Below are positions 9,388 through 17,754 of a stretch of DNA of 49,884 nucleotides, in pieces. The stretch comes from an uncultured Massilimicrobiota sp. (GTDB taxonomy: Bacteria > Bacillota_I > Bacilli_A > Erysipelotrichales > Coprobacillaceae). Made by a program: the position numbers and the translations under genes. The notes under the pieces are model-generated. The model worked only from the letters and a program-made list of their open reading frames with translations, did not search any database and had not been told where the DNA came from. The DNA lies in assembly GCA_944325245.1 (NCBI GenBank), contig CALUZM010000010.1:1-49884 (forward strand), given 5' to 3'. How positions within the stretch are numbered: position 1 is the stretch's first letter; each line of letters opens with the position of its first letter.

Positions 9388-10542
9388 TTATTGAAGTTGA
9401 TGATTTGATAGCTTTTCAGGTATAAGTTTTTGATAAGTTTGTTGAATCCATTCTTTTGTTAGCCCATTATGATAATGATAATGTGATGTTTCATATTGAG
9501 TTGTATATTGATCATAAGGAATAAGTTTAAAGTTTTGTAAATGTTCATCATAGTAATTGATAACAGGGATATAGTCAATGTTTTGAATAGAAATTTGATT
9601 ATTTTCTTCTACAATGTCAAGTGAAACCATCATTGAAACATTATATGCATTTTTAAATTCCTGGTGAGTACGATCGACAATAGGGTCTGCACTTACAAAA
9701 TTTCCTAGAGAATACATACATAAAGTGCGATTATTATTGATCCATTTCATAGGCTGTGAACAATGAGAATGATTACCAATAATAATATCAACACCTAAAT
9801 CACTAAGCAATTGAGATATTTCTTCTTGCTGAGTTGAAATATCATATGTAAATTCATTTCCCCAATGTATCATTGCAATTAAGACATCACAGTTTTCTCT
9901 AGTTTGAGTCACTTCTTTGGTTAATAAATCTTTATATGCCTGTGTCATTTTTCGGTCGCTAGGACGATTAAATAAAGCAACTTTGGCTTGATTTTCATCA
10001 CTGACAATTTGATTTGTTGCATATGTATAAGATACAAAACCAAACTTTATTCCATGAATAGTCATATATTTTCCTTGATCTCTATCATCTTGATTATAGT
10101 AAGTTCCCACAGCTAAAATATCTTTTTCTTTTAAGAAATCAAGAGTATTATCAATGCCTTGATTTCCTCGATCATTAGCGTGGTTATTAGCAGTTGAAAC
10201 GACTTCTAAATCAAGCGATGCCACCTGTTTACCAATTTCACGAGAGGCATTAAAAGAATAGCCTGTTCCAGAAATGTTCAGTTCTTTACCACCAATAGGT
10301 GTTTCCAGATTAGCAATGGATAAATCATCATTTTGTAGATAAGGTCTTACTAAATCATAATAACCTTTATCTTGGCTATCATCTTCGATCCAGTCATAAT
10401 AAGGCTTTTCATATAATAAATCACCAATAAAATGACAGCTTACTGTGTTTTTTGTTTCTTTTTTTTGAGGTTGTGTTTGTGGTTGCGGTTGACATCCAGC
10501 AAGTAAAAGGACCAAACAAACAAATAATTTTATTTTTTTCAT
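9388..10542 (-). CDS. CapA/PgsA-family metallophosphatase-like lipoprotein
   Basis: This is a surface lipoprotein of 384 residues. A short signal peptide ends in the lipobox LAGC (Cys17), followed by a Pro/Gln-rich linker. The CapA (poly-gamma-glutamate biosynthesis-like, calcineurin-fold) domain then shows HFIGDLLY, TANNHANDRG, IGNHSH and YSLGNF, all the usual metal-site motifs. The start is the ATG at 10542, preceded by GGTGA. An upstream in-frame ATG at 10593 would lie at or before the -35 element. No pgsB/C genes are near, so it is probably not a capsule gene but one of the many stand-alone CapA lipoproteins of Firmicutes, whose substrates are unknown. It is monocistronic. Confidence 0.88.
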   Translation of the reverse strand: MKKIKLFVCLVLLLAGCQPQPQTQPQKKETKNTVSCHFIGDLLYEKPYYDWIEDDSQDKGYYDLVRPYLQNDDLSIANLETPIGGKELNISGTGYSFNASREIGKQVASLDLEVVSTANNHANDRGNQGIDNTLDFLKEKDILAVGTYYNQDDRDQGKYMTIHGIKFGFVSYTYATNQIVSDENQAKVALFNRPSDRKMTQAYKDLLTKEVTQTRENCDVLIAMIHWGNEFTYDISTQQEEISQLLSDLGVDIIIGNHSHCSQPMKWINNNRTLCMYSLGNFVSADPIVDRTHQEFKNAYNVSMMVSLDIVEENNQISIQNIDYIPVINYYDEHLQNFKLIPYDQYTTQYETSHYHYHNGLTKEWIQQTYQKLIPEKLSNHQLQ

Positions 10543-10557
10543 GAAATCACCATAATG

Positions 10558-10586
10558 ATTGTACAATATTGTCGAAAGCTGTTCAA
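10558..10586 (-). promoter_or_regulatory. promoter of the CapA-like gene with a Spo0A-box-like core
   Basis: On the minus strand, TTGAAC (10581-10586) and TACAAT (10558-10563) are spaced by 17 bp. The plus strand of the spacer reads TTGTCGAAA (10569-10577), which contains the exact TGTCGAA core of Spo0A boxes. Such a position would suit repression. Confidence 0.5.
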
Positions 10587-10724
10587 TATTCATATGTAAA
10601 ATGATGAAATGAAAAGAAGAAAAACAAGATTATAAGAGCCAAATGATGATGTATATTTAGAAAAATAGGATAAAATCATATGATTTTCATTGATCACAAA
10701 TAAGATTTCTTTAATTGACTGTTA

Positions 10725-10767
10725 TGATAAAAAATAAGCTCCTTGATTATCTGTTCAAATCAAGGAG
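10725..10767 (-). terminator. intrinsic terminator of the flavodoxin-like gene
   Basis: CTCCTTGATT (10739-10748) and AATCAAGGAG (10758-10767) pair. Read on the minus strand, the stem is followed by CTTATTTTTTAT. The remaining sequence back to the CapA promoter (10587-10724) shows nothing else recognisable. Confidence 0.75.
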
Positions 10768-10795
10768 TTTATTTGATAGCAACGATTGTTTTGAC

Positions 10796-11293
10796 TTATA
10801 CAATAGTATCTAGCCATTGATGAAGACTGTCTTTGACATAAGATACTTCAGATATCTCATCACCATTAAAGCCTATACCTGAAATGATATAGGAGTTATT
10901 GATATAATGACGAAGTTGATTTTCGTATGTATCATGTGATGTTCCACCTACCCAAAAATAAGATATCATTTTATTGTTTAAATTGTGACTTGTTAAAAAG
11001 TTTTTTATTGGGATTGAAGGGGTATTAGAGGAATCTATAGATTCTCCGATTAAAATAATATCATAATCTTGAATATTGATTTGAGATTGTATTGGATAAG
11101 CATCTACATTTTTATAAGCACAGATATCATTGATCATTGTATCAAGTACCTGATAGGGATCGTCAAATAATAAAAGTACTTTTTTATTTTCTGCTTTAAC
11201 TTCATTTGTATTTTGAGTAACTGCTTGGAGCATCAGACAACCACATAAAACAAAACAAAATGTTATAATTAATTTATGAATAACTTTAATCAT
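10796..11293 (-). CDS. secreted flavodoxin-like protein of unknown function
   Basis: This 165-residue protein starts with an N-terminal export signal (hydrophobic residues 7-26). LCGC (16-19) could serve as a lipobox, though its second position is unusual. The rest looks like a flavodoxin fold: VLLLF, YDIILIGESI, PIKNFL and MISYFWVGGTS follow the beta-strand pattern of flavodoxins. The Ser/Thr-rich phosphate loop that binds FMN is not visible after the first strand (LLLFDDPYQ), so FMN binding is uncertain. It lies 15 nt downstream of an aldo/keto reductase gene and is probably co-transcribed. Extracytoplasmic flavodoxin-like proteins occur in gut Firmicutes; no function is assigned here. Confidence 0.6.
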   Translation of the reverse strand: MIKVIHKLIITFCFVLCGCLMLQAVTQNTNEVKAENKKVLLLFDDPYQVLDTMINDICAYKNVDAYPIQSQINIQDYDIILIGESIDSSNTPSIPIKNFLTSHNLNNKMISYFWVGGTSHDTYENQLRHYINNSYIISGIGFNGDEISEVSYVKDSLHQWLDTIV

Positions 11294-11308
11294 TGTGAAA
11301 ATATATGA

Positions 11309-12292
11309 TTATAAAGCACCAACAATAGGATGTGGTTGATAGAGTTCGTCTAAAAATTGCATATCTTGTGAAGAAAGTTGAACATCTAATGCTTTTACAG
11401 CTTCTTCTAAATGTGAAATTTTTGTAGCACCAATAATAGGAGCAGCTACTTGAGGTTTGTGTAATAACCATGCAAGAGCAATCTGAGTTCTTGTGACATT
11501 TTTTTGTTGTGCTAACATGGCGACACGATCAACAATCATATGATCTTGTTGTTCACTGTGATCGTATTTTTTCACAGATTCCTGATCAGTCTGATAACGT
11601 AATGTTGTAGCTTTCCAATCACGTGTTAATCTTCCTGCTGCTAATGGAGAATAAGGCGTTAAACTGATTTTGGCGTCTTTGCAGTAAGGAATCATTTCTC
11701 TTTCATCTTCACGATAGAGTAAATTATAATGATTTTGCATGGAAATAAATTGTGTCCATCCATTTGCTTTCGCAATATATTGAGCTTTTTGAAACTGCCA
11801 TGCATACATTGCAGAAGCACCAATATATAACACTTTTCCTGATTTGACTAAATCATTTAAAGCGCACATTGTTTCTTCGATAGGTGTGTCATAATCCCAA
11901 CGATGAATCACTAATAAATCAATATAATCAGTTTTTAGACGTTTTAAAGATGCATCAACAGCCTGAAATATATGTTTTCTAGATAAACCTTTATTGTTTT
12001 GACCATCTTTTAAAGGAAAATAAACTTTGGTCGCAATCACCATTTCATCACGATGACCATATTCATGAATCGCTTCTCCCAGTATTTTTTCACTTTCTCC
12101 TAAAGAATAGACATCTGCTGTATCAAAGAAGTTAATACCTAATTCCATAGCTTTTTTAATGATATTTTTACTTTCATCTTTTTTTAAGATCCATTGACCT
12201 CTATTCCAAATATCGGGATCTCCAAATCCCATACATCCTAAACAAAGTCTAGATACTTCTAAACCAGAATTTCCTAATTTTATATAATCCAT
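11309..12292 (-). CDS. aldo/keto reductase
   Basis: This is an NADPH-dependent oxidoreductase of the (beta/alpha)8 AKR superfamily, about 327 residues. The catalytic tetrad is visible in order: DTADVY (Asp, Tyr), VIATKV (Lys) and LLVIHRWD (His). The C-terminal region IALAWLLHKPQVAAPIIGA is the cofactor-binding part typical of the YghZ/Tas-like AKR groups. The start is the second ATG (12292), because GGAGG is 7 nt from it and only 1 nt from the first. It leads a two-gene operon with the secreted flavodoxin-like gene. The physiological substrate is unknown. Confidence 0.9.
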   Translation of the reverse strand: MDYIKLGNSGLEVSRLCLGCMGFGDPDIWNRGQWILKKDESKNIIKKAMELGINFFDTADVYSLGESEKILGEAIHEYGHRDEMVIATKVYFPLKDGQNNKGLSRKHIFQAVDASLKRLKTDYIDLLVIHRWDYDTPIEETMCALNDLVKSGKVLYIGASAMYAWQFQKAQYIAKANGWTQFISMQNHYNLLYREDEREMIPYCKDAKISLTPYSPLAAGRLTRDWKATTLRYQTDQESVKKYDHSEQQDHMIVDRVAMLAQQKNVTRTQIALAWLLHKPQVAAPIIGATKISHLEEAVKALDVQLSSQDMQFLDELYQPHPIVGAL

Positions 12293-12469
12293 CTTCATGC
12301 CTCCTTGACATTATTATAAATTTCTATATTTATAATGTAAAATACTTATCATTTATAACCAGTCATGCCTTAAAAGTATGCAAAATCCAATAAGCATTTG
12401 CATTTTATAGAATTATTTTATAATAGGATTGAAAAATGATATAATAAATCAAAAGAAAAGAGGGTTTAT

Positions 12470-12889
12470 ATGATTGAAAAAGCAAGATTAGAAGATTGTG
12501 ATGAGATTTATGACTTAATGTGTATATTAGAAAATCAGAAATTGGATTATGATCATTTTAAACAAACTTATCACCAGGGAATCAATAGTAATGATGTGAT
12601 ATATCTGGTTTATCGACAAGATAAAATATTAGGGTTTTTAAGCTTTCAGATTCATCGTTATTTACATCATAATCAAGATACAGGAGAAATTGTTGAACTT
12701 GTTGTTTTACCAGAAAGTCGAGGTCGAAAAATTGGAGGACAGTTACTACAGGCTATCGAAGCTAAGGCCAATGAATTGCGTTTAGAACAGATTGAATTAT
12801 CAACATCGACTTATAGAAAACAAGCTCATCACTTTTATGAACAAAATGATTATGAGATGTTGCATTATAACTATACAAAGAATTTATAG
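12470..12889 (+). CDS. GNAT-family N-acetyltransferase
   Basis: This small acetyltransferase (139 residues) transfers acetyl from acetyl-CoA to an unknown amine. The GNAT core is seen in IVELVVLPESRGRKIGGQLL: the beta-4 strand followed by the R-x-x-G-x-G/A-like pyrophosphate loop (here RGRKIGG). The C-terminal part is HHFYEQNDYEM, the usual xFYEKxGF strand. A good ribosome-binding site (AGAGGG) lies about 7 nt upstream. It stands alone, ending in an intrinsic terminator. Substrate unknown. Confidence 0.85.
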   Translation: MIEKARLEDCDEIYDLMCILENQKLDYDHFKQTYHQGINSNDVIYLVYRQDKILGFLSFQIHRYLHHNQDTGEIVELVVLPESRGRKIGGQLLQAIEAKANELRLEQIELSTSTYRKQAHHFYEQNDYEMLHYNYTKNL

Positions 12890-12912
12890 AACTATAAGAT
12901 AGTTCTTTTTTT
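12888..12912 (+). terminator. intrinsic terminator of the GNAT gene
   Basis: AGAACTA (12888-12894) pairs with TAGTTCT (12900-12906), followed by a T run. It overlaps the stop codon. Confidence 0.8.
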
Positions 12913-12918
12913 GTATAT

Positions 12919-12965
12919 AACAGTATATAACAGTTGACAACAGTTTTATACTGTTATATACTGTT
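12919..12965 (+). promoter_or_regulatory. promoter embedded in a 16-bp inverted repeat (GntR/YtrA operator)
   Basis: AACAGTATATAACAGT (12919-12934) and its exact reverse complement (12950-12965) flank a 15-bp spacer. The -35 TTGACA (12934-12939) and -10 TATACT (12957-12962), 17 bp apart, lie within the repeat. Binding would therefore block RNA polymerase, as expected for autorepression by the YtrA-type regulator directly downstream. Confidence 0.8.
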
Positions 12966-12984
12966 TATGAACAGGAGGGAGAAA

Positions 12985-13356
12985 ATGAAAATTATTATTA
13001 ATCATTCTTTAATGACACCTATATATGAACAAGTTGTTGATCAAATCAAAACAATGATAAGAAAAGGAAAACTTAAAGAAAATGATCAGTTACCATCTGT
13101 TCGTACTCTCTCAAAAGAGTTGAAAATAAGTGCCCTGACTGTCAAGAAAGCGTACGATAACTTGGAAGAAGAAGGGTTTGTAGTGACAGTTCATGGAAAA
13201 GGAACATATGTGAGTGCGAATAATCGTGAATTGTTATTAGAAGAACAAAAAAAGGAAATCGAAGCCGATTTGGAAATGGCCATTCAAAAAGGTAGAAGAT
13301 GTGGAATCAGTGATGAAGAATTAAAGAGTTTATTTGAGATGATTCTGGAGGGTTAA
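12985..13356 (+). CDS. GntR-family (YtrA subfamily) transcriptional regulator
   Basis: This short GntR regulator of 123 residues has a winged helix-turn-helix (about 10-75) with LPSVRTLSKELKISALTVKKAY and FVVTVHGKGTYV. A brief C-terminal helix follows instead of a large effector domain. This is the YtrA subfamily, which normally represses an adjacent ABC transporter operon. The start is the ATG at 12985 with AGGAGGGAG upstream; earlier in-frame codons fall inside the promoter. The ABC ATPase gene begins 2 nt after its stop. The strong palindrome over the promoter argues for autoregulation of the whole four-gene unit. Confidence 0.9.
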   Translation: MKIIINHSLMTPIYEQVVDQIKTMIRKGKLKENDQLPSVRTLSKELKISALTVKKAYDNLEEEGFVVTVHGKGTYVSANNRELLLEEQKKEIEADLEMAIQKGRRCGISDEELKSLFEMILEG

Positions 13357-13358
13357 TT

Positions 13359-14204
13359 ATGTTAAAGGTAAAACATTTAAAAAAGAATTATGCTTCATTT
13401 TCATTAGACTGTTCTTTAGAAGTCAAACCAGGTTATGTTACTGGGTTAATAGGGCAAAATGGAGCAGGTAAGAGTACAACATTTAAAGCTATCTTGGGAT
13501 TAATTCAATGTGATGGAGGATCAATTGAAATATTTGGTCAATCTGCTTTGAATGAAGAGGATAAACAGTTATTAGGTGTTGTTTTATCGGATTCAGGTTT
13601 TAGTGGATATTTAACAATATCAGATATTATTCCTATATTAGAGAATTTATATAAACGATTTGATAAATCATTCTTCTTACGTATGGTGAATCAGTTTGAA
13701 TTGCCTAAAAATAAGAAAATCAAAGAATTTTCTACAGGGATGAAAGCAAAATTGAAAATTATCGTTGCGATGAGTCATCAGGCTCAACTGTTGATTTTGG
13801 ATGAACCAACAGCGGGGCTAGATGTGATTGCGAGAGATGAATTGCTTGATATGATGAGAGATTATATGGCTGAAGATGACCAAAGATCCATTTTAATCAG
13901 TTCTCATATTTCCAGTGATCTAGAAACCATATGCGATGATTTCTATATGATTCATAATGGACGTGTGATGATGCATGAAGATACGGATGTCTTATTAAGT
14001 GAATATGCTTTATTAAAGGTAGATAATCAACAATTTGAACAGTTGGATAAGGCGTATATCTTAAAATACAAAAAAGAAAGTTATGGTTATAGCTGTTTGA
14101 CTCATCAAAAACAATATTATAGAGAAAATTATCCTAATATTGTAGTAGAAAATAGTCATATTGATGATGTGATGACAATGATGATTAGAGGTGAAAAATC
14201 ATGA
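13359..14204 (+). CDS. ABC transporter ATP-binding protein (YtrB-like)
   Basis: This is the ATPase subunit (281 residues) of an ABC-2 type exporter. Walker A is GQNGAGKST (32-40) and Walker B LLILDEP (144-150). The signature is FSTGMKAK, the degenerate form common in bacitracin/YtrB-like ATPases. A C-terminal extension of about 60 residues follows the H-loop region (ISSHISSD). It follows the GntR gene after 2 nt and overlaps the permease gene by 4 nt, so one transporter complex is made. Substrate unknown; cell-wall-active peptides or stress functions are typical of the family (inference). Confidence 0.92.
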   Translation: MLKVKHLKKNYASFSLDCSLEVKPGYVTGLIGQNGAGKSTTFKAILGLIQCDGGSIEIFGQSALNEEDKQLLGVVLSDSGFSGYLTISDIIPILENLYKRFDKSFFLRMVNQFELPKNKKIKEFSTGMKAKLKIIVAMSHQAQLLILDEPTAGLDVIARDELLDMMRDYMAEDDQRSILISSHISSDLETICDDFYMIHNGRVMMHEDTDVLLSEYALLKVDNQQFEQLDKAYILKYKKESYGYSCLTHQKQYYRENYPNIVVENSHIDDVMTMMIRGEKS

Positions 14205-14854
14205 AAGGTTTATTGATTAAAGATTTTAAATTGATGTTAATACAAAAGAATTTCTTTATCATTATTATTGTTGTGACATGTTTGATATCAATCAGTTCGC
14301 AAGATCCAACTTTTATGATTGGTTTTATAACATTGATTTTATCATTATTTACCGTCAGTACGATTTCTTATGATGAATTTGATAATGGTTATCCATTCTT
14401 ATTAACACTTCCTTTTTCTAGAAAAACTTATGTTTTAGAAAAGTATGTTTATGGATTGATTTTAGGAACAGGAGCCTGGATAGTATCAGTGATGATATGT
14501 AGCTTGATGTTTATTGTTCAGGGGAAGCCTGTGACTTCAGATATGTTGATTGGAGCTTTCGTGATTTTACCGATGTTTCTTGTCATAGAATCATTGATGA
14601 TACCTGTTCATCTTCGTTTTGGTGGAGAAAAAGGAAGATATGCTCTCATTGCTTGTGTAGGTGTCCTTGTTGTGATTGGATTTGTGGTGATGAAAATAGT
14701 GGAAATCTTTCATATTGATGTTCTTCCATTGATTTTAGCTATTGATGCTTTAGGTCCAGTAATGTTTATGGTGATTCTTTTGATGATTGGATTTTTAATT
14801 ATGTTGGTCTCTTTAAAAGTCAGTCTATCTATTATGAATAAAAAAGAATTTTAG
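14201..14854 (+). CDS. ABC-2 type transporter permease
   Basis: This 217-residue integral membrane protein has about six hydrophobic segments. The first is near residues 18-34 and the last near 188-207. Between them lies the motif-poor but typical ABC-2 stretch ISYDEFDNGYPFLLTLPFSR, which is the cytoplasmic coupling region seen in many such permeases. The ATG overlaps the stop of the ATPase gene (ATGA). It forms the membrane half of the exporter encoded with the preceding ATPase. Confidence 0.88.
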   Translation: MKGLLIKDFKLMLIQKNFFIIIIVVTCLISISSQDPTFMIGFITLILSLFTVSTISYDEFDNGYPFLLTLPFSRKTYVLEKYVYGLILGTGAWIVSVMICSLMFIVQGKPVTSDMLIGAFVILPMFLVIESLMIPVHLRFGGEKGRYALIACVGVLVVIGFVVMKIVEIFHIDVLPLILAIDALGPVMFMVILLMIGFLIMLVSLKVSLSIMNKKEF

Positions 14855-14865
14855 GAGAATCATCA

Positions 14866-14985
14866 ATGGATTTCACAATACTTATGGTTGTGTTGCTTTT
14901 AGGGATTGGGATACCGACGAGAAATAAGGCTATTCGAGCTTATCGTCAAAGAAAGAATCGAAAGAATAGAAAAAATGATCAATGA
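14866..14985 (+). CDS. small membrane peptide, 39 residues, at the end of the ABC operon
   Basis: This short gene has AGGAG (14853-14857) 8 nt before its ATG and starts 11 nt after the permease stop. It encodes one hydrophobic segment (MDFTILMVVLLLGIGIP) followed by a very basic tail rich in Arg, Lys and Asn, ending KNDQ. The design is a single-span peptide with a positively charged cytoplasmic tail. Co-transcription with the exporter is likely because a terminator follows directly. It may be a regulator or accessory of the transporter; no family is recognised. Confidence 0.55.
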   Translation: MDFTILMVVLLLGIGIPTRNKAIRAYRQRKNRKNRKNDQ

Positions 14986-14986
14986 A

Positions 14987-15021
14987 AAAAGATTATCAGT
15001 TTTTGAGGCTGATAATCTTTT
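14987..15021. terminator. bidirectional intrinsic terminator
   Basis: AAAAGATTATCAG (about 14987-14999) pairs with CTGATAATCTTTT (about 15009-15021). It ends the ABC operon on the plus strand and the HAD gene on the minus strand. Confidence 0.85.
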
Positions 15022-15025
15022 ATGT

Positions 15026-15676
15026 TTATAAATTGTCAATATAATCAATAACTTGATGAAGTGAATCAAGAATACAAGTTGTTTTGTTGGCGTATTCTTG
15101 TTCAGGGTATTTCATATCAGGAATACAAATCACAGATATATGAGCGTTATGGGCTGCTTGTATACCTGCTTCACTATCTTCTAAGACAAGTGCTTCACTT
15201 GGCTGAACATTTAACTTTTGACAAGCGTTCAAGAAAACATCGGGAGCAGGTTTTCCATGTTCGACCTCATCACCACAGATCACATCATCAAAATAATTGA
15301 GAATGCCATTATCAGTTAATAAAGCATTAACTCTTTCACGACGACTTGAAGTAGCAATCATCGTTTTATAGTTATGCTCTTTTAAATAAGTTAACAATTC
15401 AACCAGACCGTCTTTTAATGGAACACCTTCTCTTGCGAATCTTTCATCCATTAAATCATGAACTTTTTGAGCCGTTTCATCGATTGGAAAATCATTTCCA
15501 TATTGTTTATACATGGCTTCTCTTGTAGCTTTCATTGTACGTCCTAATAAAGTTGTATAAAAATCTTTACTCATAGAAAGATTCATTTCTTTTAAAACTT
15601 CCTGATAACATTGATAAGTCACATTTTCTGTATCAATCATTAATCCATCCATATCAAAAATTACAGCTTTTAACAT
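15026..15676 (-). CDS. HAD-superfamily hydrolase, beta-phosphoglucomutase-like
   Basis: This 216-residue HAD phosphatase or mutase of subfamily IA has motif I FDMDGLMIDTE, motif II IATSSRR and motif III with the acidic pair VLEDSEAG. The cap domain is helical. The Lys of GKPAPDVF is the usual charge-stabilising residue. The start is the ATG at 15676 with GGAGG about 8 nt upstream; the extra residues of a longer reading have no ribosome-binding site. The phosphorylated substrate (sugar phosphate or nucleotide) cannot be decided. It is divergent from prfA. Confidence 0.88.
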   Translation of the reverse strand: MLKAVIFDMDGLMIDTENVTYQCYQEVLKEMNLSMSKDFYTTLLGRTMKATREAMYKQYGNDFPIDETAQKVHDLMDERFAREGVPLKDGLVELLTYLKEHNYKTMIATSSRRERVNALLTDNGILNYFDDVICGDEVEHGKPAPDVFLNACQKLNVQPSEALVLEDSEAGIQAAHNAHISVICIPDMKYPEQEYANKTTCILDSLHQVIDYIDNL

Positions 15677-15759
15677 TTTCCATTCCTCCACTTTATATTG
15701 AGTATAAAAAAATGATCTATTCATGTCAACGAAAAAACAAAGATTATGACAAGATTATT

Positions 15760-15788
15760 TTGCTTATTTTGAATGTTTATATTATAAT
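15760..15788 (+). promoter_or_regulatory. promoter of the prfA operon
   Basis: TTGCTT (15760-15765) and TATAAT (15783-15788) are 17 bp apart, 23 bp before the prfA start codon, which is preceded by GGAGG. Confidence 0.65.
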
Positions 15789-15811
15789 GGTAACGGTTTG
15801 GAGGTTAGTGT

Positions 15812-16888
15812 ATGAATAATATGATGGAAAGATTGGAAACAATCGCAAGAAGATATGAAGAATTAAATGAAATATTAATGGATCCAAGTATCGCAAATGA
15901 TGTTCATAAGATGACAGAAGCATCTAAAGAACAAGCAACTTTAGAAAATGCTTATCAATTATATCAGGAATATAAAAAAGTTCTTGATGGTATTGAAGAA
16001 GCTAAAGAGTTAATGAAGGAAAAAGATCCTGAAATCAAAGAAATGGCTGAATTGGAATTAAGTGAATTGGAAGCAAAGAAACCTCAAATTGAAGAAAAGT
16101 TACATTTAGAATTAATTCCTAAAGATCCAAATGATAATAAGAATGTTATTGTAGAAATTCGTGGAGCTGCTGGTGGAGATGAAGGAAATATCTTTGCGGG
16201 AGACCTTTATAGAATGTATGTCAAATATGCAGAGTCACAGGGTTGGAAGATTGAAGTTTTGGAAGCACAGGATAGTGAAGCGGGAGGATATTCATTGATT
16301 TCCTTTATGATTAAAGGTGAGGGTGTTTATTCTAAGTTGAAGTTTGAATCTGGTTCACATCGTGTACAACGTGTGCCTAAGACAGAAACACAGGGACGTG
16401 TACATACGTCTACAGCGACAGTTCTTGTGATGCCTGAAGCAGAAGAAGTAGATTTTGAATTAAATCCAGCAGATTTAAGAATTGATACTTATCGTGCATC
16501 AGGGGCTGGAGGACAGCATATCAATAAAACAGATTCAGCAGTTCGTATTACGCATATTCCTACTGGTGTTGTAACAACTTCTCAGGATGGACGTAGCCAG
16601 CATGATAATAAAGATAAAGCGATGCGTGCAATGCGTACGAAGTTATATGAAATGAAACTTCGTGAACAGGAAGAAGCTATCGATAGTGAACGTCGTAGTA
16701 AGATTGGAACTGGAGATCGTAGTGAAAAGATTAGAACATATAACTATCCACAAAATCGTGTGACTGATCATCGTATTGGATTAACAATTCAGCAGTTAGA
16801 TCGTATTATGGAAGGAAAGTTAGATGATATTATTGAAGCTTTGATTAATGAGGATCAAAGATTGAAACTTCTAGGAGAAGAACAATGA
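15812..16888 (+). CDS. prfA: peptide chain release factor 1
   Basis: RF1 reads UAA and UAG stop codons and triggers peptidyl-tRNA hydrolysis on the ribosome. The 358-residue protein has the usual length. The codon-recognition PxT motif is PKT (189-191) within RVPKTETQGR, and the catalytic GGQ is at 233-235 within GAGGQHINKTDSA. That Gln is the methylation target of PrmC, encoded next and overlapping by 4 nt. The N-terminal region is the expected coiled, charged domain. The pairing prfA-prmC is conserved in Firmicutes. Confidence 0.97.
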   Translation: MNNMMERLETIARRYEELNEILMDPSIANDVHKMTEASKEQATLENAYQLYQEYKKVLDGIEEAKELMKEKDPEIKEMAELELSELEAKKPQIEEKLHLELIPKDPNDNKNVIVEIRGAAGGDEGNIFAGDLYRMYVKYAESQGWKIEVLEAQDSEAGGYSLISFMIKGEGVYSKLKFESGSHRVQRVPKTETQGRVHTSTATVLVMPEAEEVDFELNPADLRIDTYRASGAGGQHINKTDSAVRITHIPTGVVTTSQDGRSQHDNKDKAMRAMRTKLYEMKLREQEEAIDSERRSKIGTGDRSEKIRTYNYPQNRVTDHRIGLTIQQLDRIMEGKLDDIIEALINEDQRLKLLGEEQ

Positions 16889-17754
16889 TTTTAAGAGAAC
16901 TGATTCGTCAAAGTGAAGCTATGCTTGATGAAAAAGATAAAGATTGTAATGTTGCGAAAGTTCTGTTTTATCATTTGGCTCATAAAGAGCCACATCAATT
17001 ATATTTGATGATGGATGAAGAAGTTGATGATGAATTATTAAAACAGTTTCAAGATGGTATGCAAAGATATATGAATGGGGAACCGATTCAATATATTAAT
17101 GGGAAAGAAAACTTTTTCTCTAGAGATTTTATAGTCAATGAAAATGTTTTGATACCACGTTATGAAACAGAAGAATTAGTAGAAAATATTCTTTATAAAA
17201 TTGATGATTATTTTGATAATTATTCATCTATTGATTTATGTGATGTCGGAACAGGTTCTGGAGCGATTGCTATTACTTTGGCATTAGAAGAACCAAAGTT
17301 AAATGTTGTCGCTACAGATATCAGTGAAAAAGCTTTAGATGTTGCAAGAGAGAATGCGAAAGAATTAAACGCTCAGGTGACTTTTTATCAGGGAGATATG
17401 CTAGAACCATTGATAGAACGTCAACAGAAGTTTGACATCTTTGTATCTAATCCACCTTATATTCCTCAAAATCAGGAAATTGAAAGTGTTGTTAAAGACA
17501 ATGAGCCACATGTAGCTTTATTTGGTGGAAATGATGGTTTGTATTTTTATCGAAAGATTTTTAAAGATGTTCGTCATGTTTTAAAGGATCGAGCTTTACT
17601 TGCTTTTGAAATGGGATTTGATCAAAGAGAATTGATGTCTCAAGCAGTTGAACAATATTTTCCTGATACGCCTTATGAAATCATGAAAGACATGAATGGT
17701 AAAGATCGTATGTTGTTTATCTATTATCATTTAAAAGACAATGAAAATGAATAA
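16885..17754 (+). CDS. prmC: release factor glutamine methyltransferase
   Basis: PrmC (HemK) methylates the GGQ glutamine of release factors using S-adenosylmethionine. The 289-residue protein has an N-terminal helical domain, the SAM loop DVGTGSGAI (120-128) and the catalytic NPPY (189-192) followed by IPQN. Its ATG overlaps the prfA stop (ATGA), so translation is coupled to that of its substrate. Its own 3' end overlaps the next acetyltransferase gene by 14 nt. Confidence 0.96.
   Translation: MILRELIRQSEAMLDEKDKDCNVAKVLFYHLAHKEPHQLYLMMDEEVDDELLKQFQDGMQRYMNGEPIQYINGKENFFSRDFIVNENVLIPRYETEELVENILYKIDDYFDNYSSIDLCDVGTGSGAIAITLALEEPKLNVVATDISEKALDVARENAKELNAQVTFYQGDMLEPLIERQQKFDIFVSNPPYIPQNQEIESVVKDNEPHVALFGGNDGLYFYRKIFKDVRHVLKDRALLAFEMGFDQRELMSQAVEQYFPDTPYEIMKDMNGKDRMLFIYYHLKDNENE

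Noticed and set aside
12378-12403. ATGCAAA/TTTGCAT imperfect inverted repeat between divergent genes
   Set aside because: Short and AT-rich with no clear relation to a promoter; chance occurrence cannot be excluded.
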